Assembly (NCBI GenBank): GCA_027023115.1
Contig: JALVWZ010000057.1
Span: forward strand, 1 to 16,991
DNA: 16,991 nt
Direction of reading: 5' to 3'
Source: Thermaceae bacterium
GTDB lineage: Bacteria > Deinococcota > Deinococci > Deinococcales > Marinithermaceae
The stretch's first letter is position 1. Each line of letters starts with the position of its first letter. The position numbers and the translations under genes were made by a program. Below, in pieces: positions 1 to 7,029 of the stretch. Under the pieces are notes generated by a model. It made no database searches and was not told the DNA's origin. It worked only from the letters and a program-made list of their open reading frames with translations.

Positions 1-2
1 GT

Positions 3-1517
3 TCATTCCTTGACCGCGCCGGCGGTGTAGCCGGAAACGAAGTACTGCTGGAAGCCGTAGAAGATGAGCAGGATGGGCAGCGAGCCGAGCACGCTGGCCG
101 CGGCGAAGAGGCCCCACTTGGTGGAAAACTGGCCGGTGGTGAAGCTGTAAAGGCCGAGACCGACGGTCCACTTGTCCACGCCGGTGAGCACCAGGTTGGC
201 CATGATGAACTCGGAGTAGGTGCCCACGAACTGGAGCAGGAATATGAAGACGAACATCGGCGCCGAGAGCGGCAGGACGATGCGGGTGAAGGCCTGCCAG
301 CGGGTGGCGCCGTCGATGTAGGCCGCCTCCTCGAGGCTGCGTCCCAGGCTCTCGACGTAACCCTTGTAGACCCAGCTGCCAAAGCTGATGATCCCGCCCG
401 AGTAGGCGAGCAGCAGGCCGGTAAAGGTGTTGAGCAGGTCGAGCCAACTGAGCAGGTAGTAGATGGCCACCAGCGCCAAAAAGCCGGGGAACATCTGGAT
501 GAAGATGAAGGTCAGCAGCGTCGGGTAACGCCCGGGAAAGTCGAAGCGGGCGAAGGCGTAGCCGGCGGTGGCGGTGAGAGCGATGGCCAGCAGGCCGCTG
601 GAGCCCGAGACCAACAGGGTATTGCGCACCCAGAGGATGAACTTGCTCTCGGTGCCGACGCCGGTGAACTGGTCGGGACTGAGGAAGACCACCAGCACGA
701 AGAGTACCGCGGCGAAGCCGAAGAGGGCTCGGCCGTGCCACGCCCCCAGCGCCTCGCCGCCACCCCGGCGCGCCAGCCAGGCCAGCAGCAAGGCGGCCAG
801 CAAGAAGGCCAACGCCAGCGCCAGCAGCGCCCACTGCCAGGGGTAGATGACTACCCCATTCACCAACTTGGCGTAGTTGGCCCAGCTAACCTGGTCCAGC
901 GCTGGCAGCACCTTGGCCCGCACCAGGAGCCAGGAGCTATGCACCTTGCGGAAGCTGAAGAGGTTGTTGCGCGGGTCGAAGGAGGCGCTCACCACCTGCA
1001 GCACCGGGTAATAGACCAGGACCACCAGCGTCCACATCAAGAGGTGCGTCAGCGCCTGCCCGAAAAGCGGCAGCACCGGCCGGTGGCGTCCGCTTAGGCG
1101 GTTGCTTATCTTGATCCAGAACCAGCTATAAACGAAGAGCAGGGCCACGATGACCGCGTAACCGGCCAGTACGTAGCGCCAGCCGCCGGGGATGAAGACC
1201 GAGCCAAAAGCAGGGCGGGGCTGCACGCGGCTGGCCAGCTCGAGACCCAGCGCGTAGGTATAGGCCGCCAGCTCGAACAGGGAGACGGTCCAGAGGGTGA
1301 GCCGCAGTCCGTCGCCCTCCCGCAGCCAGCGGCGCAGCATCAGACCTACGGCCAACGTGACCAGCGCAAACGCGCCCGCGAGCAGCCATTCGCTGCGCTC
1401 GAGGCCGTAGACCAAAAAACTATCGGGCCGCAAACCGCGCACGCCAAAGTAGAGCCACTGCGCCAGCAAATAGGCCAGCGCCAGCCCCAAAAAAGCCACC
1501 CAGCCGCGCCGGCTCAC
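3..1517 (-). CDS. malG: Maltose/oligosaccharide ABC transporter permease MalG
   Basis: Inner-membrane permease that pairs with MalF to form the sugar channel of an ABC importer. The last ~210 residues are a classic binding-protein-dependent permease domain, starting near NTLLVSGSSG and holding the EAA loop at residues 397-417 (EAAYIDGATRWQAF), which docks the ATPase. At 504 residues it is far longer than the ~280-300 of typical MalG: about 290 extra N-terminal residues carry several hydrophobic segments (near 6-27, 45-62, 113-135, 155-173, 225-245, 262-280). Start is GTG at 1517, in a GTGA overlap of 4 bases with the malF stop and preceded by an AGGAGGGG ribosome site, so it is translationally coupled to malF. 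Family membership is clear; the exact sugar (maltose, trehalose, sucrose) cannot be read from sequence. Confidence 0.93.
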   Translation of the reverse strand: MSRRGWVAFLGLALAYLLAQWLYFGVRGLRPDSFLVYGLERSEWLLAGAFALVTLAVGLMLRRWLREGDGLRLTLWTVSLFELAAYTYALGLELASRVQPRPAFGSVFIPGGWRYVLAGYAVIVALLFVYSWFWIKISNRLSGRHRPVLPLFGQALTHLLMWTLVVLVYYPVLQVVSASFDPRNNLFSFRKVHSSWLLVRAKVLPALDQVSWANYAKLVNGVVIYPWQWALLALALAFLLAALLLAWLARRGGGEALGAWHGRALFGFAAVLFVLVVFLSPDQFTGVGTESKFILWVRNTLLVSGSSGLLAIALTATAGYAFARFDFPGRYPTLLTFIFIQMFPGFLALVAIYYLLSWLDLLNTFTGLLLAYSGGIISFGSWVYKGYVESLGRSLEEAAYIDGATRWQAFTRIVLPLSAPMFVFIFLLQFVGTYSEFIMANLVLTGVDKWTVGLGLYSFTTGQFSTKWGLFAAASVLGSLPILLIFYGFQQYFVSGYTAGAVKE

Positions 1518-2875
1518 GTCCGCCCCTCCTCCCGCAGCGCCCCGCTAACGCGGAAGTTGACCAGGCTGATAGCCACCGTCAGCACGAAGATAACCAGGCT
1601 GATGGCCGCCCCCAACCCGTAGGCCGACTGCCCCTCGGCGCGAAAGGCGGTCTTGTAGGCCCAGGAGATGAGGATGTCGGTAGCCTGAGCCGTCGAAAGC
1701 CGTCCCTCCACCGCCGGCCCGCCACCGGTGAGCAGATAGATTATGTTGAAGTTGTTGAAGTTATAAGCGAATGATGCCAGCAGGATGGGCACGAAAGCCG
1801 TCTTGAGGAGCGGCAGGGTGATGAACTGGAAGGCGTCGAGCGGACTGGCCCCGTCCACCCGGGCCGCCTCGTAGAGCTCGTCGGGAATCGTCGAAAGCGC
1901 CCCCAACGTGGCGGTCATCATGTAAGGAAAACCCAGCCAAAGGTTGACGAGCAGAACCGCCACCTTGGCCCACAGCGGGTCGAGCAGCCAGGGAATGGGG
2001 TAAATGCCCAATAGCCCCAGCAGGCGGTTGATGGCCCCGAACTGCTTGTTGAGGAGCGCCACCCACATCTGGATGGTAATCACCCCGGGCAGCGCCCAGG
2101 AGATGATCAGTAACGTCCGGTAAAGGTTGCGCAGTTTTAGTTCTTTGTTGTGCAGCAGCACGCCCAAGATAAGGCCCAATAGGGCGGTCGAAAGCACCGT
2201 GAAAGCGGCAAAGACGACGTTCCAGACGAAGACCGGCCAGAGCGCCCGCGAGGCGTTTTTGAAGATGAAAACGAAGTTCTTGAAACCGATAAAGTGATAA
2301 GCGTTGACCCGATAGGCGTAGCGCGGCCTGAAGGCCGGTTCTTTATCCAGAACCAGGGTCCGCGCCTGCTGGCCCTTGACCTTAAAGCGAGCGCGGTGGC
2401 CGTCGCCCACCAACTCCAGCTCCTGCCCCAGGCAGCTCTTGCCGCAGGCGAGCGAGCGCAGCGGGTCGGCCGCCAGGGTAATGCGGCGGCCGCTCACCGC
2501 CACAACCGCGGTTTCGGTGGAGCGGTCGGGAAAACCGTTGCGCATGCCCGAATAGTCGGTGAAGGCCAGGTAGACCGTCAGGACGATGGGATAGACGGTG
2601 AAGACCAGCAAGAAGACGATTGCCGGCAGCAGGTAGTACCAGTCGGTAAGAAAGGGGAAGGTCCACGCCAGAAAAAAGAGGATCGGTAGCAGGAAAGCCG
2701 TAGAGGTGATGAGGATTATCCAGTTGGGCACCCCATCGGGATGGCCGGCGGAAATGGCCGCCGACTCCAGCGCAAAAAAAGCCGCCGCCCCCAGTACGAA
2801 CGCCACCAGCAGCGCTCCGCCCAGGAGGGCGATGGCGATCAAAAAACCGCGCAGTCCGGGAGGGTGACGGTACAA
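1514..2875 (-). CDS. malF: Maltose/oligosaccharide ABC transporter permease MalF
   Basis: Second membrane subunit of the importer, partner of MalG. The 453 residues show N-terminal hydrophobic segments (about 9-38, 51-73, 80-104), a ~90-residue hydrophilic loop (about 107-195) expected outside the membrane, then a permease domain with the EAA loop at 336-356 (EAARVDGASPLDAFQF). The loop resembles the extra MalF periplasmic domain that contacts MalE, and holds two close cysteines, C144 and C148 (CGKSC), which could form a disulfide. I take the TTG at 2875 as start because GGAG lies five bases upstream and no better start occurs near. The gene follows malE by 54 bases containing a strong hairpin, and overlaps malG by 4 bases. 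Confidence 0.92.
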   Translation of the reverse strand: MYRHPPGLRGFLIAIALLGGALLVAFVLGAAAFFALESAAISAGHPDGVPNWIILITSTAFLLPILFFLAWTFPFLTDWYYLLPAIVFLLVFTVYPIVLTVYLAFTDYSGMRNGFPDRSTETAVVAVSGRRITLAADPLRSLACGKSCLGQELELVGDGHRARFKVKGQQARTLVLDKEPAFRPRYAYRVNAYHFIGFKNFVFIFKNASRALWPVFVWNVVFAAFTVLSTALLGLILGVLLHNKELKLRNLYRTLLIISWALPGVITIQMWVALLNKQFGAINRLLGLLGIYPIPWLLDPLWAKVAVLLVNLWLGFPYMMTATLGALSTIPDELYEAARVDGASPLDAFQFITLPLLKTAFVPILLASFAYNFNNFNIIYLLTGGGPAVEGRLSTAQATDILISWAYKTAFRAEGQSAYGLGAAISLVIFVLTVAISLVNFRVSGALREEGRT

Positions 2876-2890
2876 GAGCTCTCCGGTGGT

Positions 2891-2922
2891 CGGGCGCGGC
2901 CGCCAAATGGCGGCCGCGCCCG
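2891..2922 (-). promoter_or_regulatory. Intercistronic hairpin between malE and malF
   Basis: A perfect 14-bp inverted repeat (2891-2904 and 2909-2922) with a 4-base AAAT loop, almost all G and C. It lies 7 bases after the malE stop and 8-9 bases before the malF ribosome site. No T run follows on the minus strand, so it is not a standard intrinsic terminator. In other bacteria such structures between malE and malF protect the malE messenger from 3' decay and give excess binding protein over permease; that role here is inferred. Confidence 0.7.
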
Positions 2923-2929
2923 CTGGCTG

Positions 2930-4126
2930 CTACTGACCCTTGATGGCCTTGGTGATCTCGGCGACCATGTCGTCGATGATCTTCTTGACGTTCGAGTCGG
3001 GCTTTTGGGTTATCAGGCTGAGGGCGTTGCCCCAGGGGCCCCAAACCTTACCCATCGCCGGAATGTTGGGCATCGGGTCGCCCATGGCGATGGTGGTCGA
3101 AAAGCCCTTGACTATGGGGTCGTCTTTGAGTTGCTCGAGCGCCCCCAGCGAAACCGGGATGCGGCCGCCGGCCTTGTTGAAGGCAACCTGGTTGGCGGGG
3201 CTGACCAGGATCTTGGCGAAGTTGACCGCCGCCACCTTGTCCTTCGAGTAGGCGTTGACCACCACGCCCTGCACGCCCACGAAGGGCCCCCAGGCCTTGC
3301 CGCCGGGAGGAGCCGGCAGCGGCGCGATGCCGAAGTTGAGGTGGGCCTTCTTGTAGTCGCCCAACGCCCAGGGGCCGTTGAGGATCATCGCCAAAACGCC
3401 ATCCTTGAAGGCACCGTCGGCCACGCCGTAGTCCACGCCCTCGGGAATCAGCTGGTACTTGTAGCGCAGGTCCTTGATGAACTGGCCGGCCTTGTAACCC
3501 GGCTCGCCGCCGAGGCCCAGATCGTTAGGATTGAGGCTGCCGTCGGGGTTCTTACCGAAGACGTAGGCCCCGTAGGCCTTGAACCAGCCGTAGTTGAAGT
3601 AGGGGTTGGCAAGGTCGTAGAGGAAGCCGAAGGTGTCGCCGGTGGTGTACTTCTTGGCGATGGCCAGGAACTCGTCCCAGGTGGCGGGCGGGGTCTTGAC
3701 CAGGTCCTTGTTGTAGATGAGCGCCACCGACTCGGCGTTCATTGGCAGGCCAAAGAGCTTGCCGCCGTAGCTGAAGGCGTCCACGGCCACCGGCATCAGG
3801 CCCGCCAGGTAGTTCTTGGTGGCGTACTTGCCTACAGGCTCGAGCACGCCGGCCGCGGCCATCTCACCCAACCAGTCGTGGGGCACGGTAACCACCAGGT
3901 CGGCCGCCTCACCCTGGGGAGCGCCGAGGATGAACTTTTGTTTGATGTCGCCAAAGGGCACCTCGACTATCTGCACCTTGACGCCGGTCGCCTTCTCGTA
4001 GCGCTGAGCCTGGGCTTTGAGGAAGTCCAGCTCGGGGCCGCCAAAGTGCGTCCAGACCGTGATCTGACCCGCAGCGAAGGCGAAACCGAGCACCGCCAAT
4101 AGAGCCGCCATCAGTAACTTTTTCAT
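2930..4126 (-). CDS. malE: Maltose/oligosaccharide-binding protein MalE
   Basis: Extracellular solute-binding protein (family 1) that captures malto-oligosaccharide or a related disaccharide and delivers it to MalFG. The N-terminus is a Sec signal peptide (MKK, hydrophobic core, cleavage probably after FAFA near residue 19); there is no lipobox cysteine, so it appears freely periplasmic rather than a lipoprotein. Mature features include ITVWTHFGG at the start of the first lobe, a GLPMNAESVALIYNKDLV segment typical of MalE proteins, and NGPWALGDY in the second lobe. Length 398 fits the family. Start ATG 4126 has a near-perfect AAGGAGGTG ribosome site (4131-4139). First gene of malE-malF-malG; no ATPase gene is adjacent, so a shared MsmX/MalK-type ATPase encoded elsewhere is likely. 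Confidence 0.93.
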   Translation of the reverse strand: MKKLLMAALLAVLGFAFAAGQITVWTHFGGPELDFLKAQAQRYEKATGVKVQIVEVPFGDIKQKFILGAPQGEAADLVVTVPHDWLGEMAAAGVLEPVGKYATKNYLAGLMPVAVDAFSYGGKLFGLPMNAESVALIYNKDLVKTPPATWDEFLAIAKKYTTGDTFGFLYDLANPYFNYGWFKAYGAYVFGKNPDGSLNPNDLGLGGEPGYKAGQFIKDLRYKYQLIPEGVDYGVADGAFKDGVLAMILNGPWALGDYKKAHLNFGIAPLPAPPGGKAWGPFVGVQGVVVNAYSKDKVAAVNFAKILVSPANQVAFNKAGGRIPVSLGALEQLKDDPIVKGFSTTIAMGDPMPNIPAMGKVWGPWGNALSLITQKPDSNVKKIIDDMVAEITKAIKGQ

Positions 4127-4152
4127 CTGCCACCTCCTTGGCTACCAACTGC

Positions 4153-4166
4153 TGGTAGCGCTACCA
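4153..4166. promoter_or_regulatory. LacI-family-type operator upstream of malE
   Basis: A perfect 14-bp palindrome, TGGTAGCGCTACCA, with the central CG typical of LacI/GalR-family operators and close to the catabolite-responsive cre pattern. It begins 27 bases upstream of the malE ATG. A third half-site, GCTACCA at 4141-4147, can pair with TGGTAGC at 4153-4159 (5-base spacing). The site overlaps one possible -10 box (TATGGT) and lies downstream of another, so repression by a sugar-responsive regulator is the natural reading; no regulator gene is in the window. Confidence 0.65.
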
Positions 4167-4190
4167 TACTTCGCCATCGGGGAGCGGCAA
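4163..4190 (-). promoter_or_regulatory. Proximal candidate promoter of malE
   Basis: Reading on the minus strand, TTGCCG (4190-4185), a 16-base spacer, then TATGGT (4168-4163). Both boxes match consensus at four of six positions. It would give a leader of roughly 30 bases, and its -10 overlaps the palindromic operator, a standard repression geometry. Imperfect inverted repeat GCAA-N5-TTGC at 4187-4199 overlaps the -35. Confidence 0.4.
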
Positions 4191-4224
4191 ACCGCTTGCG
4201 TAGTCGTTTACCGCGCCTGGTTCT

Positions 4225-4255
4225 ATCTTACCGGTTTGTACCGAGTCCACGTCAA
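4225..4255 (-). promoter_or_regulatory. Distal candidate promoter of malE
   Basis: On the minus strand TTGACG (4255-4250) is followed after 19 bases by TAAGAT (4230-4225). The -35 is good (five of six) but the spacing is long and the -10 is middling. It would place the palindromic operator about 50-65 bases into the transcript, acting as a roadblock site. Confidence 0.35.
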
Positions 4256-4402
4256 GGAAGACCCCATAGGGAACGGAGCTGGCAGAAAAACGTTAATGTG
4301 CCTTCTGCTGCGTGGGGCAAATCTACGCAGGTGGCACTGCAGCCATATCTCGGTTAATAGCGCCCGCGTGTCCAAAAACCGCCGCCCCCGGCTCCTGGCC
4401 GG

Positions 4403-4408
4403 TATGAT
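4403..4408 (+). promoter_or_regulatory. Leaderless -10 box of the FUN14-family gene
   Basis: TATGAT ends exactly six bases before the ATG at 4415 and no ribosome site lies between. This is the arrangement seen for leaderless transcripts in Deinococcus-Thermus. No convincing -35 box is visible. The rest of the 288-base malE/FUN14 gap holds only short inverted repeats (4282-4287 with 4303-4308; 4308-4313 with 4325-4330) of no clear role. Confidence 0.5.
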
Positions 4409-4414
4409 GGGTGC

Positions 4415-4729
4415 ATGGAGGCCATTCAGCCCTACATAGGCCAGATTACCTTTGGCGGCTTGGCCGGCTTTGTCGCCGGCTACGCCCTCAAGAAGGTGGG
4501 CAAGGTAGCGGCTATCGCGCTAGGGCTGTTCTTGGTGGGGCTGCAGCTTCTGGCCTACTACGGCTACGTCACGGTGGACTGGACCCGCATCCAGCACAGC
4601 GTGGATCCGCTCCTCGGCAAGGACCAGCTCGAGGGTATGTGGCAGGGGTTGTTAAACGTGCTCACCTACAACGCCCCCTTCGCCGGAGGCTTTGCAGCAG
4701 GGCTGGTTTGGGGTTTGAAGCGCGGGTAA
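4415..4729 (+). CDS. FUN14-family small membrane protein
   Basis: A 104-residue protein matching the FUN14 family: a glycine-rich first helix (FGGLAGFVAGYALKKVGK, about 13-30), a second hydrophobic helix (about 31-50, ending LLAYYGYVTVDW), a short polar stretch, and a C-terminal glycine-rich helix (about 86-101). Bacterial members have no established function; eukaryotic FUNDC1 is a mitochondrial outer-membrane mitophagy receptor, which should not be transferred. Start ATG 4415 is supported by a TATGAT box six bases upstream, implying a leaderless message. Divergent from malE and followed 103 bases later by the DUF262 gene, with which it need not be co-transcribed. Confidence 0.8.
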   Translation: MEAIQPYIGQITFGGLAGFVAGYALKKVGKVAAIALGLFLVGLQLLAYYGYVTVDWTRIQHSVDPLLGKDQLEGMWQGLLNVLTYNAPFAGGFAAGLVWGLKRG

Positions 4730-4760
4730 CAACTGCGAATCAGCAAGAACAAAGCGGTGG

Positions 4761-4798
4761 TCATAATCGGCCCGGGGATGTTCCTAGGTCTATTATGA
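4761..4798. promoter_or_regulatory. Inverted repeat and -10 boxes before the DUF262 gene
   Basis: TCATAAT (4761-4767) and ATTATGA (4792-4798) form a perfect 7-bp inverted repeat 24 bases apart. The right arm overlaps two possible -10 boxes, TATTAT (4791-4796) and TATGAT (4794-4799), 34-42 bases upstream of the ATG at 4833. It could be a regulator-binding pair controlling the defence-like gene; no consensus -35 is visible. Confidence 0.4.
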
Positions 4799-4832
4799 TT
4801 GTTTTAGTCCACGCGGGTCTGAAAGGGGCACA

Positions 4833-7019
4833 ATGCAAAACGCGCAGAAACCTGACCATCGCAACTTATTAACGATACTCAACTGGCTAAAAGAAGGTCG
4901 TTTCGTCATTCCCGACTTCCAGCGCGAGTTTGAATGGTATCCCTGGGATATCAACGCCCTAGTTCGCTCTATCTTCTTGGATTACTACATAGGCAGTTTG
5001 CTCCTTTGGCGGGGCAAAGAAGAGAACTTCGAGGCCCTATCGTGTGAACCCGTATATGGCTGGGAAGGGCACGAAGAAGGCAACCGCGACTATATCGTGC
5101 TCGATGGCCAGCAAAGACTCACCGCCCTTTATTACGCTTTCCACGCGCCCGACGTACGTGCACCCAAGCGGAAAAGTCGTTATTTGTACTTCATAGATTT
5201 AAAAGCGCTGCGGGAGGATCGTCACGACGAAGCTTTCATTTACGACTGGAAGCAGCACGGTCTTATCGTCCTCCAGAACCAAGAAGCACAATTCAAGGAA
5301 CACTGGTTCCCGCTAGCGCTGATCGGTAAAGACTCCTCGGGCTATCAACTGCACGAGTGGACCAAGAATTACGAGCGCTATTGGCAAGAGCACGGCGATC
5401 AGGACGCAGCCGCTTTCGCAGATTCTTTTGGAAAACTCTTGTATGAAGTACTAAGCAATTATCAAATTGTATTTATTGAACTTGATCAAGACGTATCTAT
5501 CGAGAAGATCTGCGATATTTTCACGCAAATAAACAGCCGCGGTATCAGACTCGATATCTTCGACTTGCTCAATGCACTCCTCAAACCTAAAGGTATCCAG
5601 CTAAAGCAGCTTTGGCGCCAGGCCAAAGACAGGCTCGACTTCGTTACAAGCGACCGGCTGAACATTTACGTTTTACAGACGATCTCAATCGCGTTACAGG
5701 CGTATTGTTCACCGCGCTACCTCTACTACCTAATCCCCGGGCAAAAAAGGGGTTCGCATGGGGAAAAGGTGCTTATACAGGATACTGAGACTTTCATAGA
5801 GCAATGGCATAGCGCTGTAAGCGCCATGGAGAAGGCTGTTACTCTCTTGCGCGATCCTAGAGAATATGGGGCCGTGACCAGCAATCTGCTCCCCTATACG
5901 TCCATACTTCCGGTGTTTTCGGTTCTACACGAAACCGCCGAGAAACTACCGGTTGAGGAACGCTTCAAAGCCAAAACGAAGATACGTCTTTGGTACTGGT
6001 CAAGCGTTTTCACTAATCGCTACTCGGGTTCGGTGGAATCTACTGCCGCCCGCGACTATCTGGAGCTAAAGCGCTGGTTTAACGAAGATAGCGCCAAGCC
6101 GCAGGCGGTCACGGAGTTTGCGCACAGCGCTCCGTACCTAGATTTAAAGCGTGAAACCAACCGCGTTTCTGCCATATATAAGGGAGTTCTCAACCTGGTA
6201 GCAATAAAAGGAGCACGTGATTGGATTGGTGGCGGCCATCCTAGCTATGAGCTGATCGACGATCACCACATCGTGCCGCGCAGTTGGGGAATGAAGAATA
6301 ACGTTGCCAACATTGACACCGTACTAAACCGGACCTTACTTGCGCCGGAAACCAACCGGAACATTATTGCCGACAAACTACCCAATGAGTACCTGCCAGA
6401 ATTAATCGAAAGGAATGGCCGGGCTGCCGTGCAGCAGATACTCTCAAGTCACTTGGTCTCGGAAAAGGCCCTGGAAATACTATTGCGCCAGCCTTTCACG
6501 CCAGACGATTTTACGGAGTTCATAAATGAAAGAGAAAAGACTATTCGTAACGAGCTTGAGCTACTGCTCATGGCGGATCGCCTCTCCAATGGACAAGAGA
6601 TATCACCACCAATACAGATATTGGACGCCGACATCGAAGCGATAGAACGCAAACTCCGAAACCTGATTTCTGAAATTCTGCAAGGAAACCCCAACTTGTT
6701 ACCGCAACATGTCCGCGACAAAATAGATCGGAGGCTGCAAAACGTTACCAAGAAAAACCCATCGCGGGTTGGCGATTTCCAATCTCTGGCGGATCTCCTG
6801 GAGCTGGCTGACCTACGTGAACTCCAGGATGTATTGCAAGCCAAAAGCATTTGGCCACAGGTAGCCCCGGTTTTTGGCGGCAAAGAAACGCTAATTAAAC
6901 GATTCGGTCAGCTGGCCGAACTGCGAAACGCAATTAGGCACAGCCGGCGTATAGACCCAGTAGTTCGAAAAGAGGCCGAGGCGGCAATCCTCTGGTTCAA
7001 AGAAACGCTGAGAATATAG
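4833..7019 (+). CDS. DUF262 (GmrSD-type) HNH nuclease with C-terminal HEPN-like domain
   Basis: A 728-residue probable single-chain restriction/anti-phage protein. Residues 15-250 are a DUF262 domain: IPDFQREFEW at 26-35, the hallmark DGQQR at 91-95, and INSRGIRLDIFDLLNA at 233-248. DUF262 in GmrSD, SspE and BrxU relatives senses DNA modification and hydrolyses nucleotide. Around 471-510 is an HNH-type site (DDHHIVPRSWG at 476-486, then NIDTVLNR and ETNRN), as in DUF1524-like nucleases. Residues ~605-728 resemble the Swt1-type HEPN domain, with FGGKE at 681-685 and the Rx4H motif RNAIRH at 698-703, a possible RNase site. ATG 4833 follows AAAGGGG with 4 bases spacing. The gene is clearly AT-richer than all neighbours, suggesting horizontal acquisition, and has no companion restriction or methylation gene. 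Its stop lies 10 bases from the convergent cysteine synthase stop. DUF262-HNH is confident; the HEPN call is by motif only. Confidence 0.85.
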   Translation: MQNAQKPDHRNLLTILNWLKEGRFVIPDFQREFEWYPWDINALVRSIFLDYYIGSLLLWRGKEENFEALSCEPVYGWEGHEEGNRDYIVLDGQQRLTALYYAFHAPDVRAPKRKSRYLYFIDLKALREDRHDEAFIYDWKQHGLIVLQNQEAQFKEHWFPLALIGKDSSGYQLHEWTKNYERYWQEHGDQDAAAFADSFGKLLYEVLSNYQIVFIELDQDVSIEKICDIFTQINSRGIRLDIFDLLNALLKPKGIQLKQLWRQAKDRLDFVTSDRLNIYVLQTISIALQAYCSPRYLYYLIPGQKRGSHGEKVLIQDTETFIEQWHSAVSAMEKAVTLLRDPREYGAVTSNLLPYTSILPVFSVLHETAEKLPVEERFKAKTKIRLWYWSSVFTNRYSGSVESTAARDYLELKRWFNEDSAKPQAVTEFAHSAPYLDLKRETNRVSAIYKGVLNLVAIKGARDWIGGGHPSYELIDDHHIVPRSWGMKNNVANIDTVLNRTLLAPETNRNIIADKLPNEYLPELIERNGRAAVQQILSSHLVSEKALEILLRQPFTPDDFTEFINEREKTIRNELELLLMADRLSNGQEISPPIQILDADIEAIERKLRNLISEILQGNPNLLPQHVRDKIDRRLQNVTKKNPSRVGDFQSLADLLELADLRELQDVLQAKSIWPQVAPVFGGKETLIKRFGQLAELRNAIRHSRRIDPVVRKEAEAAILWFKETLRI

Positions 7020-7029
7020 ATCCCTTCAG

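Noticed and set aside
2741..4102. 453-residue plus-strand open frame opposite malE
   Set aside because: It is the complement of malE, rich in valine, glycine and arginine without domain motifs; malE on the other strand has a signal peptide, ribosome site and clear family.
4236..4439. 67-residue plus-strand frame in the malE/FUN14 gap
   Set aside because: No ribosome site, no recognisable features, and it runs over the FUN14 start and the malE promoter region.
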